This document shows, in pieces, positions 35,566 to 44,482 of a DNA stretch of 64,000 nucleotides. Source of the stretch: an uncultured Pseudomonadales bacterium (GTDB lineage Bacteria > Pseudomonadota > Gammaproteobacteria > Pseudomonadales > Azotimanducaceae); assembly GCA_937921865.1 (NCBI GenBank), contig CAKZWF010000065.1, positions 1 to 64,000 on the forward strand, read 5' to 3'. The position numbers and the translations under genes are program-made. The notes below the pieces were generated by a model, which saw only the letters and a list, made by a program, of their open reading frames with translations, ran no database searches and had not been told where the DNA came from. The stretch's first letter is position 1; each line of letters opens with the position of its first letter.

Positions 35566-35784
35566 TCAGAACAGCCTGCGGAGCAGTCCGATCACCAGTG
35601 ACAGAGTGATCGACACGATGATCATCGAAGTCAGAGGCAGAAAAACCTGGAAATTCTCGCGTTTGATCGCAATGTCACCGGGCAGCTGACCAAACCAGCC
35701 CAGCAGCCCGGTTTTCGCAATCAGGCCAATCACTACCAGGATTATGCCGGCAAAGATCAGCCAGTTGCCGAGCGAGCCGGGCAT
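35566..35784 (-). CDS. DUF2905 family small membrane protein
   Basis: 72 residues with two membrane helices (L-I-F-A-G-I-I-L-V-V-I-G-L-I-A and S-M-I-I-V-S-I-T-L-S-L-V-I-G) and the family signature G-x-L-P-G-D-I-A-I-K-R-E-N-F between them. Function unknown. Its ATG overlaps the stop of the Pcm-like gene by one base, so they are translationally coupled. Confidence 0.85.
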   Translation of the reverse strand: MPGSLGNWLIFAGIILVVIGLIAKTGLLGWFGQLPGDIAIKRENFQVFLPLTSMIIVSITLSLVIGLLRRLF

Positions 35785-36575
35785 TACGGCTGCGGTGATC
35801 GGGTAAACGGCACAAACTGCACCGGCAGTACCTCCCGGATATCTACCGAGTCATCGGTTCGGGTTGCGACAACCAGCTGTTGACCGCCATGTGCGGGTCC
35901 GATGGGGATAACGATTCGTCCTCCGGGCTTGAGCTGTTCGATCAGATTTGGCGGAATCTCTTCGGCGACAGCGGTCACGATGATGCTGTCGAAGGGAGCG
36001 GCTTCAGGCCAGCCGTGCCAGCCGTCTCCGGCCCTGACCTGGACGTTGTCATAGCCGAGTTCAGCCAGCCGCATGCTGGCCTGTTCGGCGAGTTCAGGGA
36101 CGATCTCGATGGTATAGACCTCGCTGACCAGTCGAGCCAGCACGGCCGCCTGATAGCCGGAGCCGGTGCCAATTTCCAGGACTCGCGCTGAAGCTTCTGG
36201 CTCGAGCAGTTCTGTCATCAGCGCGACAATGAAAGGCTGGGAGATGGTCTGCCCGTAGCCAATACCCAACGGCCTATTTTCCCAAGCATAAACAGCCGAT
36301 GAGCGGGGTACGAACTGGTCTCGCGGGGTCTGGCGCAGGCTGTTGAGGACGCGCTCGCTCAGCTTGTCCAGCCCGGTGTAGTCGCGAGTCTGGCGGGTGT
36401 CGCGGATAACTTCCTGGATCAGCTGTTCCACGTTGAGTTTGTTCTCCGGGTCGATGGTCGATGCTGACGGTGTTACTGATTCTATGCCAGCGCCGGATGT
36501 ATTTGCACAGATGCCGACAGCCGGGAGGGCCAGCATCAGGCAGCCGAGGGTTAGCCTTTTTACGAGTTCAGGCAC
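35784..36575 (-). CDS. Exported protein-L-isoaspartate O-methyltransferase
   Basis: 263 residues. The body matches Pcm: the N-terminal P-R-x-x-F-V-P-like segment is D-Q-F-V-P-R, the substrate loop is G-Y-G-Q-T-I-S-Q-P-F-I-V-A and the SAM motif I is V-L-E-I-G-T-G-S-G-Y-Q-A-A. It repairs isoaspartyl residues by SAM-dependent methylation. Unlike the usual cytosolic ~210-residue enzyme it has an N-terminal signal-like helix (L-G-C-L-M-L-A-L-P-A-V-G-I-C-A-N) and about 50 extra residues, suggesting periplasmic placement, where SAM supply is a puzzle. It overlaps the DMT gene upstream by 8 bp. Confidence 0.82.
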   Translation of the reverse strand: MPELVKRLTLGCLMLALPAVGICANTSGAGIESVTPSASTIDPENKLNVEQLIQEVIRDTRQTRDYTGLDKLSERVLNSLRQTPRDQFVPRSSAVYAWENRPLGIGYGQTISQPFIVALMTELLEPEASARVLEIGTGSGYQAAVLARLVSEVYTIEIVPELAEQASMRLAELGYDNVQVRAGDGWHGWPEAAPFDSIIVTAVAEEIPPNLIEQLKPGGRIVIPIGPAHGGQQLVVATRTDDSVDIREVLPVQFVPFTRSPQP

Positions 36576-37467
36576 GCGGGCTATTCACCAGTACCAGCCC
36601 CAGGCCGACACCGCCAAGGGCCATAAAAAAGCTGACTGTAAGCTGTTCATCGAACATCCACCAGCCAGCCAGAATGCCAAAAACCGGCGTCAGCAGACTG
36701 AACGACGCCATATCGGAGACCGGATAGATCGACAGTATCCAGAACCACACCACGAAGCCGATCGCTACAACAACGATCACCTGAAAGCTGAATATGGCAA
36801 TGATAGCCGGGGTGACCTCCCGTACCAGATCTCCGAACAGCGGCGCCGCAAGCAGCAGTACAACGGCAGAAACAGCCAGCTGATAGAGCAGGTTCATTTC
36901 CGGCGTGCACTGGGATAGTCGGGTTGTGCGGCTGAGCAGGGCGATGCCCGCCCAGCACAGGGCCGCAAGCAGGGCCATGAGATCGCCTTTCCAGGCCTGT
37001 GGTGAGTCCGATTCGCTGTTGCTGGACAAAGCCAGCAGAACACCGGCCAGAGCCAGGCTCAGACCCAGCGCTCTGGTTGCGGTGAGTCGTTCACCCGGGA
37101 TCAGAAAATGTGCGCCGAGTGCGACCCACAGCGGCATCGTGTAGAAGAACAGGGAAACCCGCGACACGCTGGTGTAATCGAGGGCCAGAAACAGCAGACA
37201 GAACTCACCGGAAAACAGCAGCCCGTTGACCAGACCCGGACCCAGTGACCCATCGTTGATGGATAAACGCTTCTCACGCCACAGTGCGTAGCACAGCACC
37301 GGCAGAAACGCGCAGGCGGATCTCAAGCCTGACTGAAAGACCGGTGCCAGTCCGTCATTGACGATTTTCACCAGCGCCTGATTGAACCCGAGCAGCAGGC
37401 TGAAGCCAATCAACATACTGGCACCGCCGAGGTCCATGCTGGTGCGTCGCACAGTGGTTTGATTCAT
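36568..37467 (-). CDS. EamA/DMT-superfamily exporter
   Basis: 299 residues with ten predicted membrane helices in two EamA repeats. The second repeat includes W-K-G-D-L-M-A-L-L-A-A-L-C-W-A-G and the late L-L-T-P-V-F-G-I-L-A-G-W-W-M-F motif typical of RhaT/YdcZ-like metabolite exporters. Substrate unknown. It is divergent from dgcN, with about 120 bp between the two starts. Confidence 0.85.
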   Translation of the reverse strand: MNQTTVRRTSMDLGGASMLIGFSLLLGFNQALVKIVNDGLAPVFQSGLRSACAFLPVLCYALWREKRLSINDGSLGPGLVNGLLFSGEFCLLFLALDYTSVSRVSLFFYTMPLWVALGAHFLIPGERLTATRALGLSLALAGVLLALSSNSESDSPQAWKGDLMALLAALCWAGIALLSRTTRLSQCTPEMNLLYQLAVSAVVLLLAAPLFGDLVREVTPAIIAIFSFQVIVVVAIGFVVWFWILSIYPVSDMASFSLLTPVFGILAGWWMFDEQLTVSFFMALGGVGLGLVLVNSPRA

Positions 37468-37591
37468 ACGTTTAACCCCAACCGCGCTATCACGCGCTCA
37501 GGCAGCGTACTGGATTCCGATAGTGAACGCAGTGTCGCGTTTTCTTCCCGCTGAGATTGACCCGGAGCCACCAGCACGGGACCATGAGCCC

Positions 37592-38590
37592 ATGATCGCA
37601 ACTCCCTATCTGATTTTTCTCGGTGATGCCAAAGATGCGCTGGCGGCTAAAACGGGCCAGGGTATTGTTGACTGGCGACCTGACTGGGCGCTTGGTCAGC
37701 TGCGGTTCCCCGAATGCCGCGCAGACCTGGGCATAGCGGACATGAATATTGCTGAGGCTGTTGCCGCAGGCGCTAAAACCCTGGTCATTGGCACTGTCAG
37801 TCCAGGCGGAGTCCTCCCGGAATCCTGGTCGGAGCTGATCTGTGAGGCGATGTCAGCAGGCCTGGATATTGCCAGCGGTCTGCATACACCTCTGGCCTCG
37901 ATTGCCTCGATCCGTGCGACCTCAACCCGGCTGGACCGGAAGTTGTTCGATGTCCGTCTGCCACAGCAGTCTTTTACCGTTGGCAGCGGCGAGCGTAGGA
38001 CCGGCAAGCGGCTGCTGACCGTCGGCACAGACTGTTCAGTCGGCAAGAAGTACACGGCTCTGGCTTTGGAGAAGGCCATGCTGGAGCATGGCATGAACGC
38101 TGATTTTCGCGCTACCGGACAGACCGGCATTCTGATCGCCGGTGGCGGGATTGCCATTGATGCGGTCGTTGCCGATTTTATTTCCGGGGCTGCCGAGTGG
38201 CTGACACCGGCTGCCGCTGACGACCACTGGGATGTGGTGGAAGGCCAGGGTTCGCTGTTTCACCCTTCCTTTGCCGGAGTCACGCTGGGTCTACTGCACG
38301 GCGCTGCGCCGGATGCCTTCGTGGTCTGTCATGAGCCGACTCGCACCAGCATGCGTAATGTCGACACAGCGCTGCCGACGATCAGCCAGGTCATTGAAAT
38401 GACCTGTGCTCTCGGCGCGCTGGTGAATCCCGACATCCGTTGTGTCGGGGTGGCGATCAATACCCAGCAGCTGTCTGAAGACCGTGCGCTGACGCTGCTG
38501 GCCGAGACCGCGGCTGATTTATACCTGCCAGTGACTGATCCGGTTCGATTTGGTGTGGACAACATTGTCAGCGAACTGCTGCAATTCTGA
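37592..38590 (+). CDS. dgcN: DUF1611-type N-acetyltransferase DgcN
   Basis: 332 residues from the ATG at 37592 (M-I-A-T-P-Y-L-I-F-L-G-D-A, the family N-terminus). A GTG at 37523 would add 23 residues. The C-terminal domain has the P-loop-like G-T-D-C-S-V-G-K-K-Y-T-A and V-E-G-Q-G-S-L-F-H-P of DUF1611. Described family members acetylate D-glutamate on the nitrogen. The next gene, an epimerase, then converts it to the L-form, which is the DgcN-DgcA pathway. The 1-nt gap to dgcA shows a tight operon. Substrate inferred from the pairing. Confidence 0.82.
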   Translation: MIATPYLIFLGDAKDALAAKTGQGIVDWRPDWALGQLRFPECRADLGIADMNIAEAVAAGAKTLVIGTVSPGGVLPESWSELICEAMSAGLDIASGLHTPLASIASIRATSTRLDRKLFDVRLPQQSFTVGSGERRTGKRLLTVGTDCSVGKKYTALALEKAMLEHGMNADFRATGQTGILIAGGGIAIDAVVADFISGAAEWLTPAAADDHWDVVEGQGSLFHPSFAGVTLGLLHGAAPDAFVVCHEPTRTSMRNVDTALPTISQVIEMTCALGALVNPDIRCVGVAINTQQLSEDRALTLLAETAADLYLPVTDPVRFGVDNIVSELLQF

Positions 38591-38591
38591 C

Positions 38592-39596
38592 ATGAACACA
38601 TCAATGCAGTTGCAGGCGCGAATGGAGAGCTGGCCGCTGGCAAACGAGTTTCGCATTGCCCGCGGTGCCAAGACTGAAGCCCGGGTGGTAGTTGTCGAAT
38701 TAAGTGATGGACACTACAGCGGTTTCGGAGAGTGTCTGCCCTATGCGCGCTATGGCGAAACACCCGAAAAAACAGTGGCACTGTTGAACGCGTTATCCGA
38801 CGCTGAGCTCAGCGACCTGCTGACCACGGGTCGATCCACTGGCTGTTCTGCAGCCGATAATGCTCTGAATTGTGCCTGGTGGGACCTGCGCGCTCAGCAG
38901 CAGCAGACGCCGGTATGGTCACTGCTGGACATGCCGCGGCCGGAACCGCTGGTGACCGCATACACCCTGCCGATTGCGGATCCACACGCCATGGCTGAAC
39001 TGGCTGCAGCCCATGCCCATCGACCTTTGCTGAAAGTCAAACTGGGTGGTGAAGACGCCGAGCACGATAGCGAACGATTGACCCGGGTACGCCAGGCCGC
39101 ACCTGAGAGTCGGTTGGTTGTTGATGCCAACGAAGGCTGGACGCCGGAGCTGTTGCTAGGCCTGCTGCCTTTAGCCGCTGATCTCCAGGTCACGATGATC
39201 GAACAACCGCTCCCGGCAGGTGCTGACGATGCGCTGGTCGGGTTGGATACACCGGTGTTGATCGGCGCAGACGAGAGTGTCCATGGTGAGCAGGATCTCG
39301 CTGCATTGCGCCGTAAATATCAGGTGGTGAACGTGAAGCTCGACAAAACCGGTGGCCTTTCAGCCGCCCGGCGGTTGGTGAACGCTGCAAAAGCGCTCGA
39401 GTTTGAGATCATGATCGGCTGCATGGTGGCAACCTCGCTGAGTATGGCGCCTGCGTTTCTGCTGGCAGCGGAGGCGGACTATGTTGATCTTGATGGTCCG
39501 CTGTTATTGAGCAAAGACCGTCCGGGTGGACTCGACTATCATGACAGTCTTATCTCCTGGCCCGCAGCAGTCTGCTGGGGTGAGCCGCGCCCTTAG
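38592..39596 (+). CDS. dgcA: Enolase-superfamily epimerase/racemase DgcA
   Basis: 334 residues from the ATG at 38592. Enolase-superfamily dipeptide-epimerase-like enzyme: catalytic K-x-K in L-L-K-V-K-L-G-G, metal ligands in V-V-D-A-N-E-G-W, M-I-E-Q-P-L-P and G-A-D-E-S-V, and the opposite-face lysine in K-L-D-K-T-G-G-L-S. Next to dgcN it most likely racemises N-acetyl-D-glutamate to the L-form. L-Ala-D/L-Glu epimerase activity is the alternative given family overlap. Confidence 0.84.
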   Translation: MNTSMQLQARMESWPLANEFRIARGAKTEARVVVVELSDGHYSGFGECLPYARYGETPEKTVALLNALSDAELSDLLTTGRSTGCSAADNALNCAWWDLRAQQQQTPVWSLLDMPRPEPLVTAYTLPIADPHAMAELAAAHAHRPLLKVKLGGEDAEHDSERLTRVRQAAPESRLVVDANEGWTPELLLGLLPLAADLQVTMIEQPLPAGADDALVGLDTPVLIGADESVHGEQDLAALRRKYQVVNVKLDKTGGLSAARRLVNAAKALEFEIMIGCMVATSLSMAPAFLLAAEADYVDLDGPLLLSKDRPGGLDYHDSLISWPAAVCWGEPRP

Positions 39597-39639
39597 CCGG
39601 GCGCAATGGATGTAACCACGTTTTCGAGGACACAAGCTG

Positions 39640-40578
39640 ATGACTGAAATGGCAACCGACCGCTGGATATGGCGCGATGGCGAATTCATTCCGTGGGCAG
39701 ACGCCACTGTCCATGTCCTGTCGCAGAGTCTGCAGCGCGGCACGCTGGCCTTTGACTACATGAGTGTGCATCAGACCGAGCAGGGCCCGGCAATTCTCAA
39801 ACTCGGCCCGCATATTGCCAGGCTGTTCGAGACTGGTCGGATTATGGGTCTGCCGCTCGACTACACACCGGCGGAGCTGGAATCTGCCTGTATTGATGCA
39901 GTCCGGAAAAATCCCGGTGCCACGTCTTTGAAAATCAGCGCCCTGATTCCTTCGATTGAAGTGGAGCTGGTGCCTCAGGATCCGACTGTATCAGTGGTGA
40001 TTGCCGCCTATGACAGCAGGAAAGACATCATTGATAAAAACCCCGGGGAGATGCCCCACGCCAAGGAGCTGTCGCTGAAGATTGAGCGATCAATCAGCAA
40101 CCGGCGGGAGGATGTGATTCCCGCTCAGGCTAAAGTGGCTGCCAATTACACCGCTGCACTGTTTGCCAAATGGCGAGCCCGGCGGGAAGGCTATGACGAT
40201 ATTCTGCTGCTGGATGACGGACAGTTTGTCGCCGAGTGTTCCACCTCCAATATTTTTGCAGTGATCGACGGCGCGATTGTGACGCCGCCGGAGAACCGGG
40301 TGCTGCATGGCGTGACCCGCTCATCGGTCCTGGCCATCGCACCCGCGGTTGATGTTCCGGTGGCAGAGCGTGATCTGACCGTTGCCGAGTTGATTGGCGC
40401 GCAAGAAGTGTTCTGTACCGGGACCTCGGTCGGGGTCTGGCCGGTGGTGCGCATCGATGATAAGGCGATTAACGGTGGCGTCATGGGTCCAATCACCCGG
40501 AAGCTCCGCGACAAACATCGCCAAATCGTCTCGGGACAAGACAGTGCCTTTCTGGACTGGCTTACGTTCTGTAATTAA
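39640..40578 (+). CDS. Class IV (branched-chain-like) aminotransferase
   Basis: 312 residues, fold-type IV PLP enzyme. The PLP lysine is in P-A-Q-A-K-V-A-A-N-Y. The phosphate-binding segments are visible as V-A-E-C-S-T-S-N-I-F and V-T-R-S-S-V, with T-G-T-S-V-G at the end. It lies 43 bp after dgcA, and probably acts on the amino acid made by or feeding the DgcN-DgcA route. Whether it works on D- or L-amino acids cannot be told. Confidence 0.83.
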   Translation: MTEMATDRWIWRDGEFIPWADATVHVLSQSLQRGTLAFDYMSVHQTEQGPAILKLGPHIARLFETGRIMGLPLDYTPAELESACIDAVRKNPGATSLKISALIPSIEVELVPQDPTVSVVIAAYDSRKDIIDKNPGEMPHAKELSLKIERSISNRREDVIPAQAKVAANYTAALFAKWRARREGYDDILLLDDGQFVAECSTSNIFAVIDGAIVTPPENRVLHGVTRSSVLAIAPAVDVPVAERDLTVAELIGAQEVFCTGTSVGVWPVVRIDDKAINGGVMGPITRKLRDKHRQIVSGQDSAFLDWLTFCN

Positions 40579-40656
40579 ACCGACACTGGTCTTCGGCGCT
40601 GCTGTCACAGCGAAGGCTGTAAGCCATAGTCGTGTGTTTCCTTTGGCAGTCTGCCG

Positions 40657-41844
40657 TTGAGACGCTCAGGTGTGTTGCAACGGCTGGTGTTGCTGCTGTT
40701 CTCGACTCAGGTTGCTCTGGAGGTTGCAGCGCAGGAAATCGACACTCCTGACGGCGCCGCAGATGCACTGACTCTGGCAAATGCCCAGGTGTATCTCAGT
40801 GGTGACAGCATCCCGGCTTACGCGGCATCGGTTCTGCACTGTGGCGTCAACAGGTTCCGTTCCGGTGGCCTGGTGCGCGTCGACCGCAGGGTGAACACCA
40901 CGCCGAATTCGCAATTCAATATCGGTGCAAATGCCAAATCCATGCTGGCATCAGTCGCCGGGCGCTATGTAGAGCGTGGGCAGCTCGAATTCGACGCCAC
41001 CATTGCTGAACTCTGGCCGGCGGCCGGTCAGATTGCGCCGGACAAAGGTGCAATTACGCTGGGACAATTGCTCGCTCACCGCAGCGGTCTGTCAGCATTT
41101 TCGGACGTTGCTGAAATTGCGCGAGTGCCTGAGTTTTCCGGCAAGCCGGCTGACATCCGCCGCCAGGCTGCGATGTGGCTGCTGGAACAACCGCTCGTAT
41201 CTGATCCTGGAACTGTCACCGCATACTCCAATGCCGGTTACGTGGTGGCCGGGGTCCTGCTGGCCCGGGTCAGTGGTCGACCGCTGGAGGTCATGTTGCG
41301 CGAAGAACTCTTCGAACCGCTCGGTCTGGGGGCGCGCCTCGGTTCCGCTGAGCGTGTGGAGGAGCCATTTGGTCACTACCTGGATCAAGGCCAGCTGCGG
41401 GTGAACCTGAGTCTGGAACCTCGGGTGCCCAAATTTCTAGATGCGGCCGGTAACATCTCGCTCAGTGCACCGGACTACGCTGCCTACCTGCAGGTGCATC
41501 TGTGTGGGCTCCAGGGGATTGAGACCGGTTATCTGCGTTCTCAGACTGTTCGGCGACTGCATGGCCTCGCTGGTGAAGACAGTGCCCCACTTGGCTGGAG
41601 TCGGGTTTCCATTGCGGGCGCGAAGATCAGTTTCCATGTTGATACCGTCGGGGATTTCAGTGCTTTTGTTGCTCTGGCACCTGATCTGGATTTCGCGGCG
41701 CTGGCGATGCTGAATGTGGGTGGTGAAGCGGCGGCGCCGGGTAGCACCTGGCTGGTTGATGCGGTCAGTCAGGCCGCACTGTCTCGAAGCCTACAGGCTG
41801 TCGACGCCAAGCTGCCTGAACCGGATCCCGATCAGATGCGTTAG
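40657..41844 (+). CDS. Exported beta-lactamase-fold protein lacking the catalytic Ser
   Basis: 395 residues with a signal peptide (L-V-L-L-L-F-S-T-Q-V-A-L-E-V-A-A-Q). It aligns with class C beta-lactamase/serine hydrolases over the whole length: L-L-A-H-R-S-G-L-S and the Y-x-N motif as A-Y-S-N-A-G-Y are present. At the S-x-x-K site it reads I-G-A91-N-A-K94-S-M, so the nucleophile is Ala while the Lys is kept. The H-x-G/K-T-G triad is also degenerate (F-H-V-D-T-V-G-D). It is probably a non-catalytic binding or regulatory protein. The ATG is actually a GTG-type start region after a 78-bp gap, with weak ribosome site. Confidence 0.75.
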   Translation: MRRSGVLQRLVLLLFSTQVALEVAAQEIDTPDGAADALTLANAQVYLSGDSIPAYAASVLHCGVNRFRSGGLVRVDRRVNTTPNSQFNIGANAKSMLASVAGRYVERGQLEFDATIAELWPAAGQIAPDKGAITLGQLLAHRSGLSAFSDVAEIARVPEFSGKPADIRRQAAMWLLEQPLVSDPGTVTAYSNAGYVVAGVLLARVSGRPLEVMLREELFEPLGLGARLGSAERVEEPFGHYLDQGQLRVNLSLEPRVPKFLDAAGNISLSAPDYAAYLQVHLCGLQGIETGYLRSQTVRRLHGLAGEDSAPLGWSRVSIAGAKISFHVDTVGDFSAFVALAPDLDFAALAMLNVGGEAAAPGSTWLVDAVSQAALSRSLQAVDAKLPEPDPDQMR

Positions 41845-41877
41845 AATGAGCTCCTGAGGCAAAGGGGAGACACTGAT

Positions 41878-42651
41878 TTGGGCAGCGCGGCACGGTTTAC
41901 GGGCAGCAGTATTATTGTCACCGGAGCGGGATCCGGTTTTGGCGAAGCGAGCGCGCGGCGTTTTGCTGCTGAAGGTGGCCGGGTGTTACTGGCAGATATA
42001 GATGTCACTGGCGCGCAGCGGGTGGCCCAGGCCATAGAGGCGCAGGGCGGCGAAGCGCTGGCGCTGGAAGTGGATGTCTCGCAGGAGGCTGCAATCGTGC
42101 AGATGGTCGAGGCCGCACAGACTGCGTTTGGCTCGGTTGATGTACTTGTTAACAATGCCGGCTATTCGCATCTCAACAAACTGCTGTGGAAGATCACCGT
42201 TGAGGAATTTGATGCGGTCTTCGCGGTGAATGTGCGCGGGGTGTTTTTGGGCTGTAAACATGTCATTCCGCTGATGATCGAACAGGGTGGAGGGGCAATC
42301 GTCAATATCGCGTCGATCGGCGCGATAGCGCCGCGACCGGGTGTTACTCCGTACAACGGCACCAAAGGTGCGGTGCTGACAATGACCAAAGGACTGGCTC
42401 TGGAAGTGGCTCGCCACAAAATTCGGGTCAACGCGGTCAACCCTGTAGCTGCGGATACCGGCTTCATGCGAGGTGCCACCGGTAAAGCTGAACTCAGTGA
42501 GGAAATGCGCGCTAATCTGATATCGTCGGTCCCGTTGGGCAGGATGGCAGAGCCGGCAGACATTGCCTCGGCGGTGACTTATCTGGCGTCTGAAGATGCG
42601 GCCTTTCTCACCGGTACCGGACTGAATGTCGACGGCGGACGCAGCATTTGA
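41878..42651 (+). CDS. Short-chain dehydrogenase/reductase
   Basis: 257 residues, classical SDR. Nucleotide-binding T-G-A-G-S-G-F-G, structural N-N-A-G-Y, catalytic Ser in N-I-A-S-I-G-A-I-A and Y-x3-K in P-Y-N-G-T-K-G. Asp in L-L-A-D-I-D suggests NAD(H) preference. The TTG start has GGGGAG 11 nt upstream. It leads a four-gene set with two MaoC-type proteins and an enoyl-CoA hydratase and so is likely a 3-hydroxyacyl-CoA or alcohol dehydrogenase of that pathway. Confidence 0.87.
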   Translation: MGSAARFTGSSIIVTGAGSGFGEASARRFAAEGGRVLLADIDVTGAQRVAQAIEAQGGEALALEVDVSQEAAIVQMVEAAQTAFGSVDVLVNNAGYSHLNKLLWKITVEEFDAVFAVNVRGVFLGCKHVIPLMIEQGGGAIVNIASIGAIAPRPGVTPYNGTKGAVLTMTKGLALEVARHKIRVNAVNPVAADTGFMRGATGKAELSEEMRANLISSVPLGRMAEPADIASAVTYLASEDAAFLTGTGLNVDGGRSI

Positions 42652-42694
42652 GCCACACTGATTCTCACAAACTGGAGATGGACGTTACGGAATT

Positions 42695-43138
42695 ATGGTA
42701 GACGTTGAACAACTGAAAAGTGATTTTCTCAACACCGAGTTCGATCGCAAAGATTTTGTGCTTGATGCGCAGAAACTGGCGACTGTGGCGAGGATATCGG
42801 GTGAGACCAAAGCAGAATTCATAGATCCGGAACACCCGGATTTTCAGGCAGCCCCGGCGTTTATCGCCAGCCTGGCGTCAGGACGTCACCTGCCCATCGA
42901 CTTCCCGACACTGGGTGGTATTCCGATGGATGGAGGCAAGGCGGTCACCTGTATCAAGCCTGTCAGAGCCGGTGTGCCTTTGACCGGGCGCACTCATCTG
43001 CACGAAATTTACGACAAGAGCGGTCGTTCCGGGCGGATGGTGTTTGTTGTAGCAAGAATGGAAATCATGGATCCAGACGGCGAGCATATCGCCACAAGCG
43101 ATTCCCGCATGGTGATCAGGGAGCGACCAGACGCATGA
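42695..43138 (+). CDS. MaoC/FAS1-like dehydratase N-terminal-domain protein
   Basis: 147 residues, one hotdog fold of the FAS1-like dehydratase type (A-S-G-R-H-L-P-I-D-F-P-T-L and L-T-G-R-T-H-L-H-E-I-Y). It lacks the catalytic Asp/His loop, which the next gene supplies. In actinobacterial HsaD/ChsH-like systems such two-gene pairs form heterodimeric enoyl-CoA hydratases. Its end overlaps the partner start (ATGA). Confidence 0.8.
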   Translation: MVDVEQLKSDFLNTEFDRKDFVLDAQKLATVARISGETKAEFIDPEHPDFQAAPAFIASLASGRHLPIDFPTLGGIPMDGGKAVTCIKPVRAGVPLTGRTHLHEIYDKSGRSGRMVFVVARMEIMDPDGEHIATSDSRMVIRERPDA

Positions 43139-43563
43139 CAATCAGAACCATTACAGATGTTGAATTCGGCGCTCAGTTGCCGGTTTTTACGCCTGATACA
43201 TCGTTAAGCTCCACGAGCACATTTGCGGAAGCCGTTGGTTGGGGCGGTGGTGGTCGAGGTGGGCGTTTCAGCGATCACGACGCGGCCAAGAAAGAGGGTC
43301 TGCCAGGCGCACTGGTGCCGGGCATCATGGCCATGGGGTTTTTGACCAGTATGATTCACAGCTGGTCGGAGGCTGCGGACGTACGCCACATTGATACGGT
43401 GTTTCGCGCACCACTGCTGGCTGACGATCCCTGCCATATCGACGGCGTGGTCACCGATATCGACGAGGCAACCGGCATCGTTCAGCTTGATCTGACGGTC
43501 AAAAACGAAAAAGACGAAACTCGCGTATTCGGCACTGCCGATGTGAGGCTGCCGCTGGGCTGA
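43135..43563 (+). CDS. MaoC-family dehydratase, catalytic partner
   Basis: 142 residues, hotdog fold with the hydratase loop R-F-S-D-H-D-A-A-K-K-E-G-L-P-G-A-L-V-P-G. The usual N-P-x-H is changed to S-D-H-D, but Asp and His remain. The Gly-rich W-G-G-G-G-R-G-G-R before it is unusual. Expected to hydrate a trans-2-enoyl-CoA together with the preceding protein. Confidence 0.82.
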   Translation: MTIRTITDVEFGAQLPVFTPDTSLSSTSTFAEAVGWGGGGRGGRFSDHDAAKKEGLPGALVPGIMAMGFLTSMIHSWSEAADVRHIDTVFRAPLLADDPCHIDGVVTDIDEATGIVQLDLTVKNEKDETRVFGTADVRLPLG

Positions 43564-43619
43564 ACAGCCCGCATGCCTCGTTACGATCGCTACCATCCAG
43601 CTAATCGGGAGACCTGTTT

Positions 43620-44417
43620 GTGAGCAGCTACGAGACTATCCATATCGAAAAACGCGGCGCCGTCGACTGGCTGACCCTGAATAGACCTGAATCGCTGAAC
43701 GCGATTTCCACTCAGATGGTCACTGAATTGCGTGACTACTTTGGTGGCCTTGCTGAAGATGAATCTGTGCGCATTGTGGTGATGCGAGGCGCAGGGCGGG
43801 CATTCTGCGCCGGTCTGGACATCAAACAGGCCGGCGATCGCGAAGACAATCCGTTTGGCGGCGGTATGGGTTTTCAGGGTTATCTGGCCGAGGTCTATAT
43901 CCGCATGCGCCGTTGTCCGCAGCCGATTGTTGCGCTGGTCCAGGGGGCGGCCTGTGGCGGCGGCTTTTCGTTTGTGCTGGCGGCTGACATCCGTATTGCC
44001 GGAAAGAGTGCAAAAATGAATGCCGCGTTCATACGCCTCGGCCTGTCTGCCTGTGATATGGGCTCGAGCTACTTTCTGCCGCGACTGGTTGGCACCTCAC
44101 TTGCGTCCGAACTGATGTTGACCGGTCGGTTCATTCACGCCGATCGGGCGCTGGCTACAGGCCTGGTTTCTGAAGTGGTCGAAGACAACGAACTGGAAAC
44201 GGCCGCGCAGCCCTATATCGATGAAATGCTTGCTACCTCGCCCATGGGTTTGCGTCTGACTAAAGAGGGCTTGAGCATCGCGATAGACGCGGCCGGCCTG
44301 GAAGCAACCATGGCGATCGAAAACCGCAATCAGCTGATGTGTTCACGAACCGAGGATTTCAAAGAAGGTATGAACGCATTTTTAGAAAAGCGTCAGCCCG
44401 TATACTCGAACCGCTGA
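43620..44417 (+). CDS. Enoyl-CoA hydratase/isomerase family protein
   Basis: 265 residues, crotonase fold. The oxyanion segments are G-A-G-R-A-F-C-A-G-L-D and Q-G-A-A-C-G-G-G-F-S. The catalytic Glu/Asp region reads A-F-I-R-L-G-L-S-A-C-D-M-G, with Asp in place of one usual Glu, so an isomerase or other crotonase reaction is possible. GTG start with GGGAG 7 nt upstream. It completes the SDR-MaoC-MaoC-ECH group. Confidence 0.86.
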   Translation: MSSYETIHIEKRGAVDWLTLNRPESLNAISTQMVTELRDYFGGLAEDESVRIVVMRGAGRAFCAGLDIKQAGDREDNPFGGGMGFQGYLAEVYIRMRRCPQPIVALVQGAACGGGFSFVLAADIRIAGKSAKMNAAFIRLGLSACDMGSSYFLPRLVGTSLASELMLTGRFIHADRALATGLVSEVVEDNELETAAQPYIDEMLATSPMGLRLTKEGLSIAIDAAGLEATMAIENRNQLMCSRTEDFKEGMNAFLEKRQPVYSNR

Positions 44418-44482
44418 CAGATCGATTCGTCACTGACACTGCGCATCATCGCGACCACCAGTAAGACAGGGAGTTACAGTCC

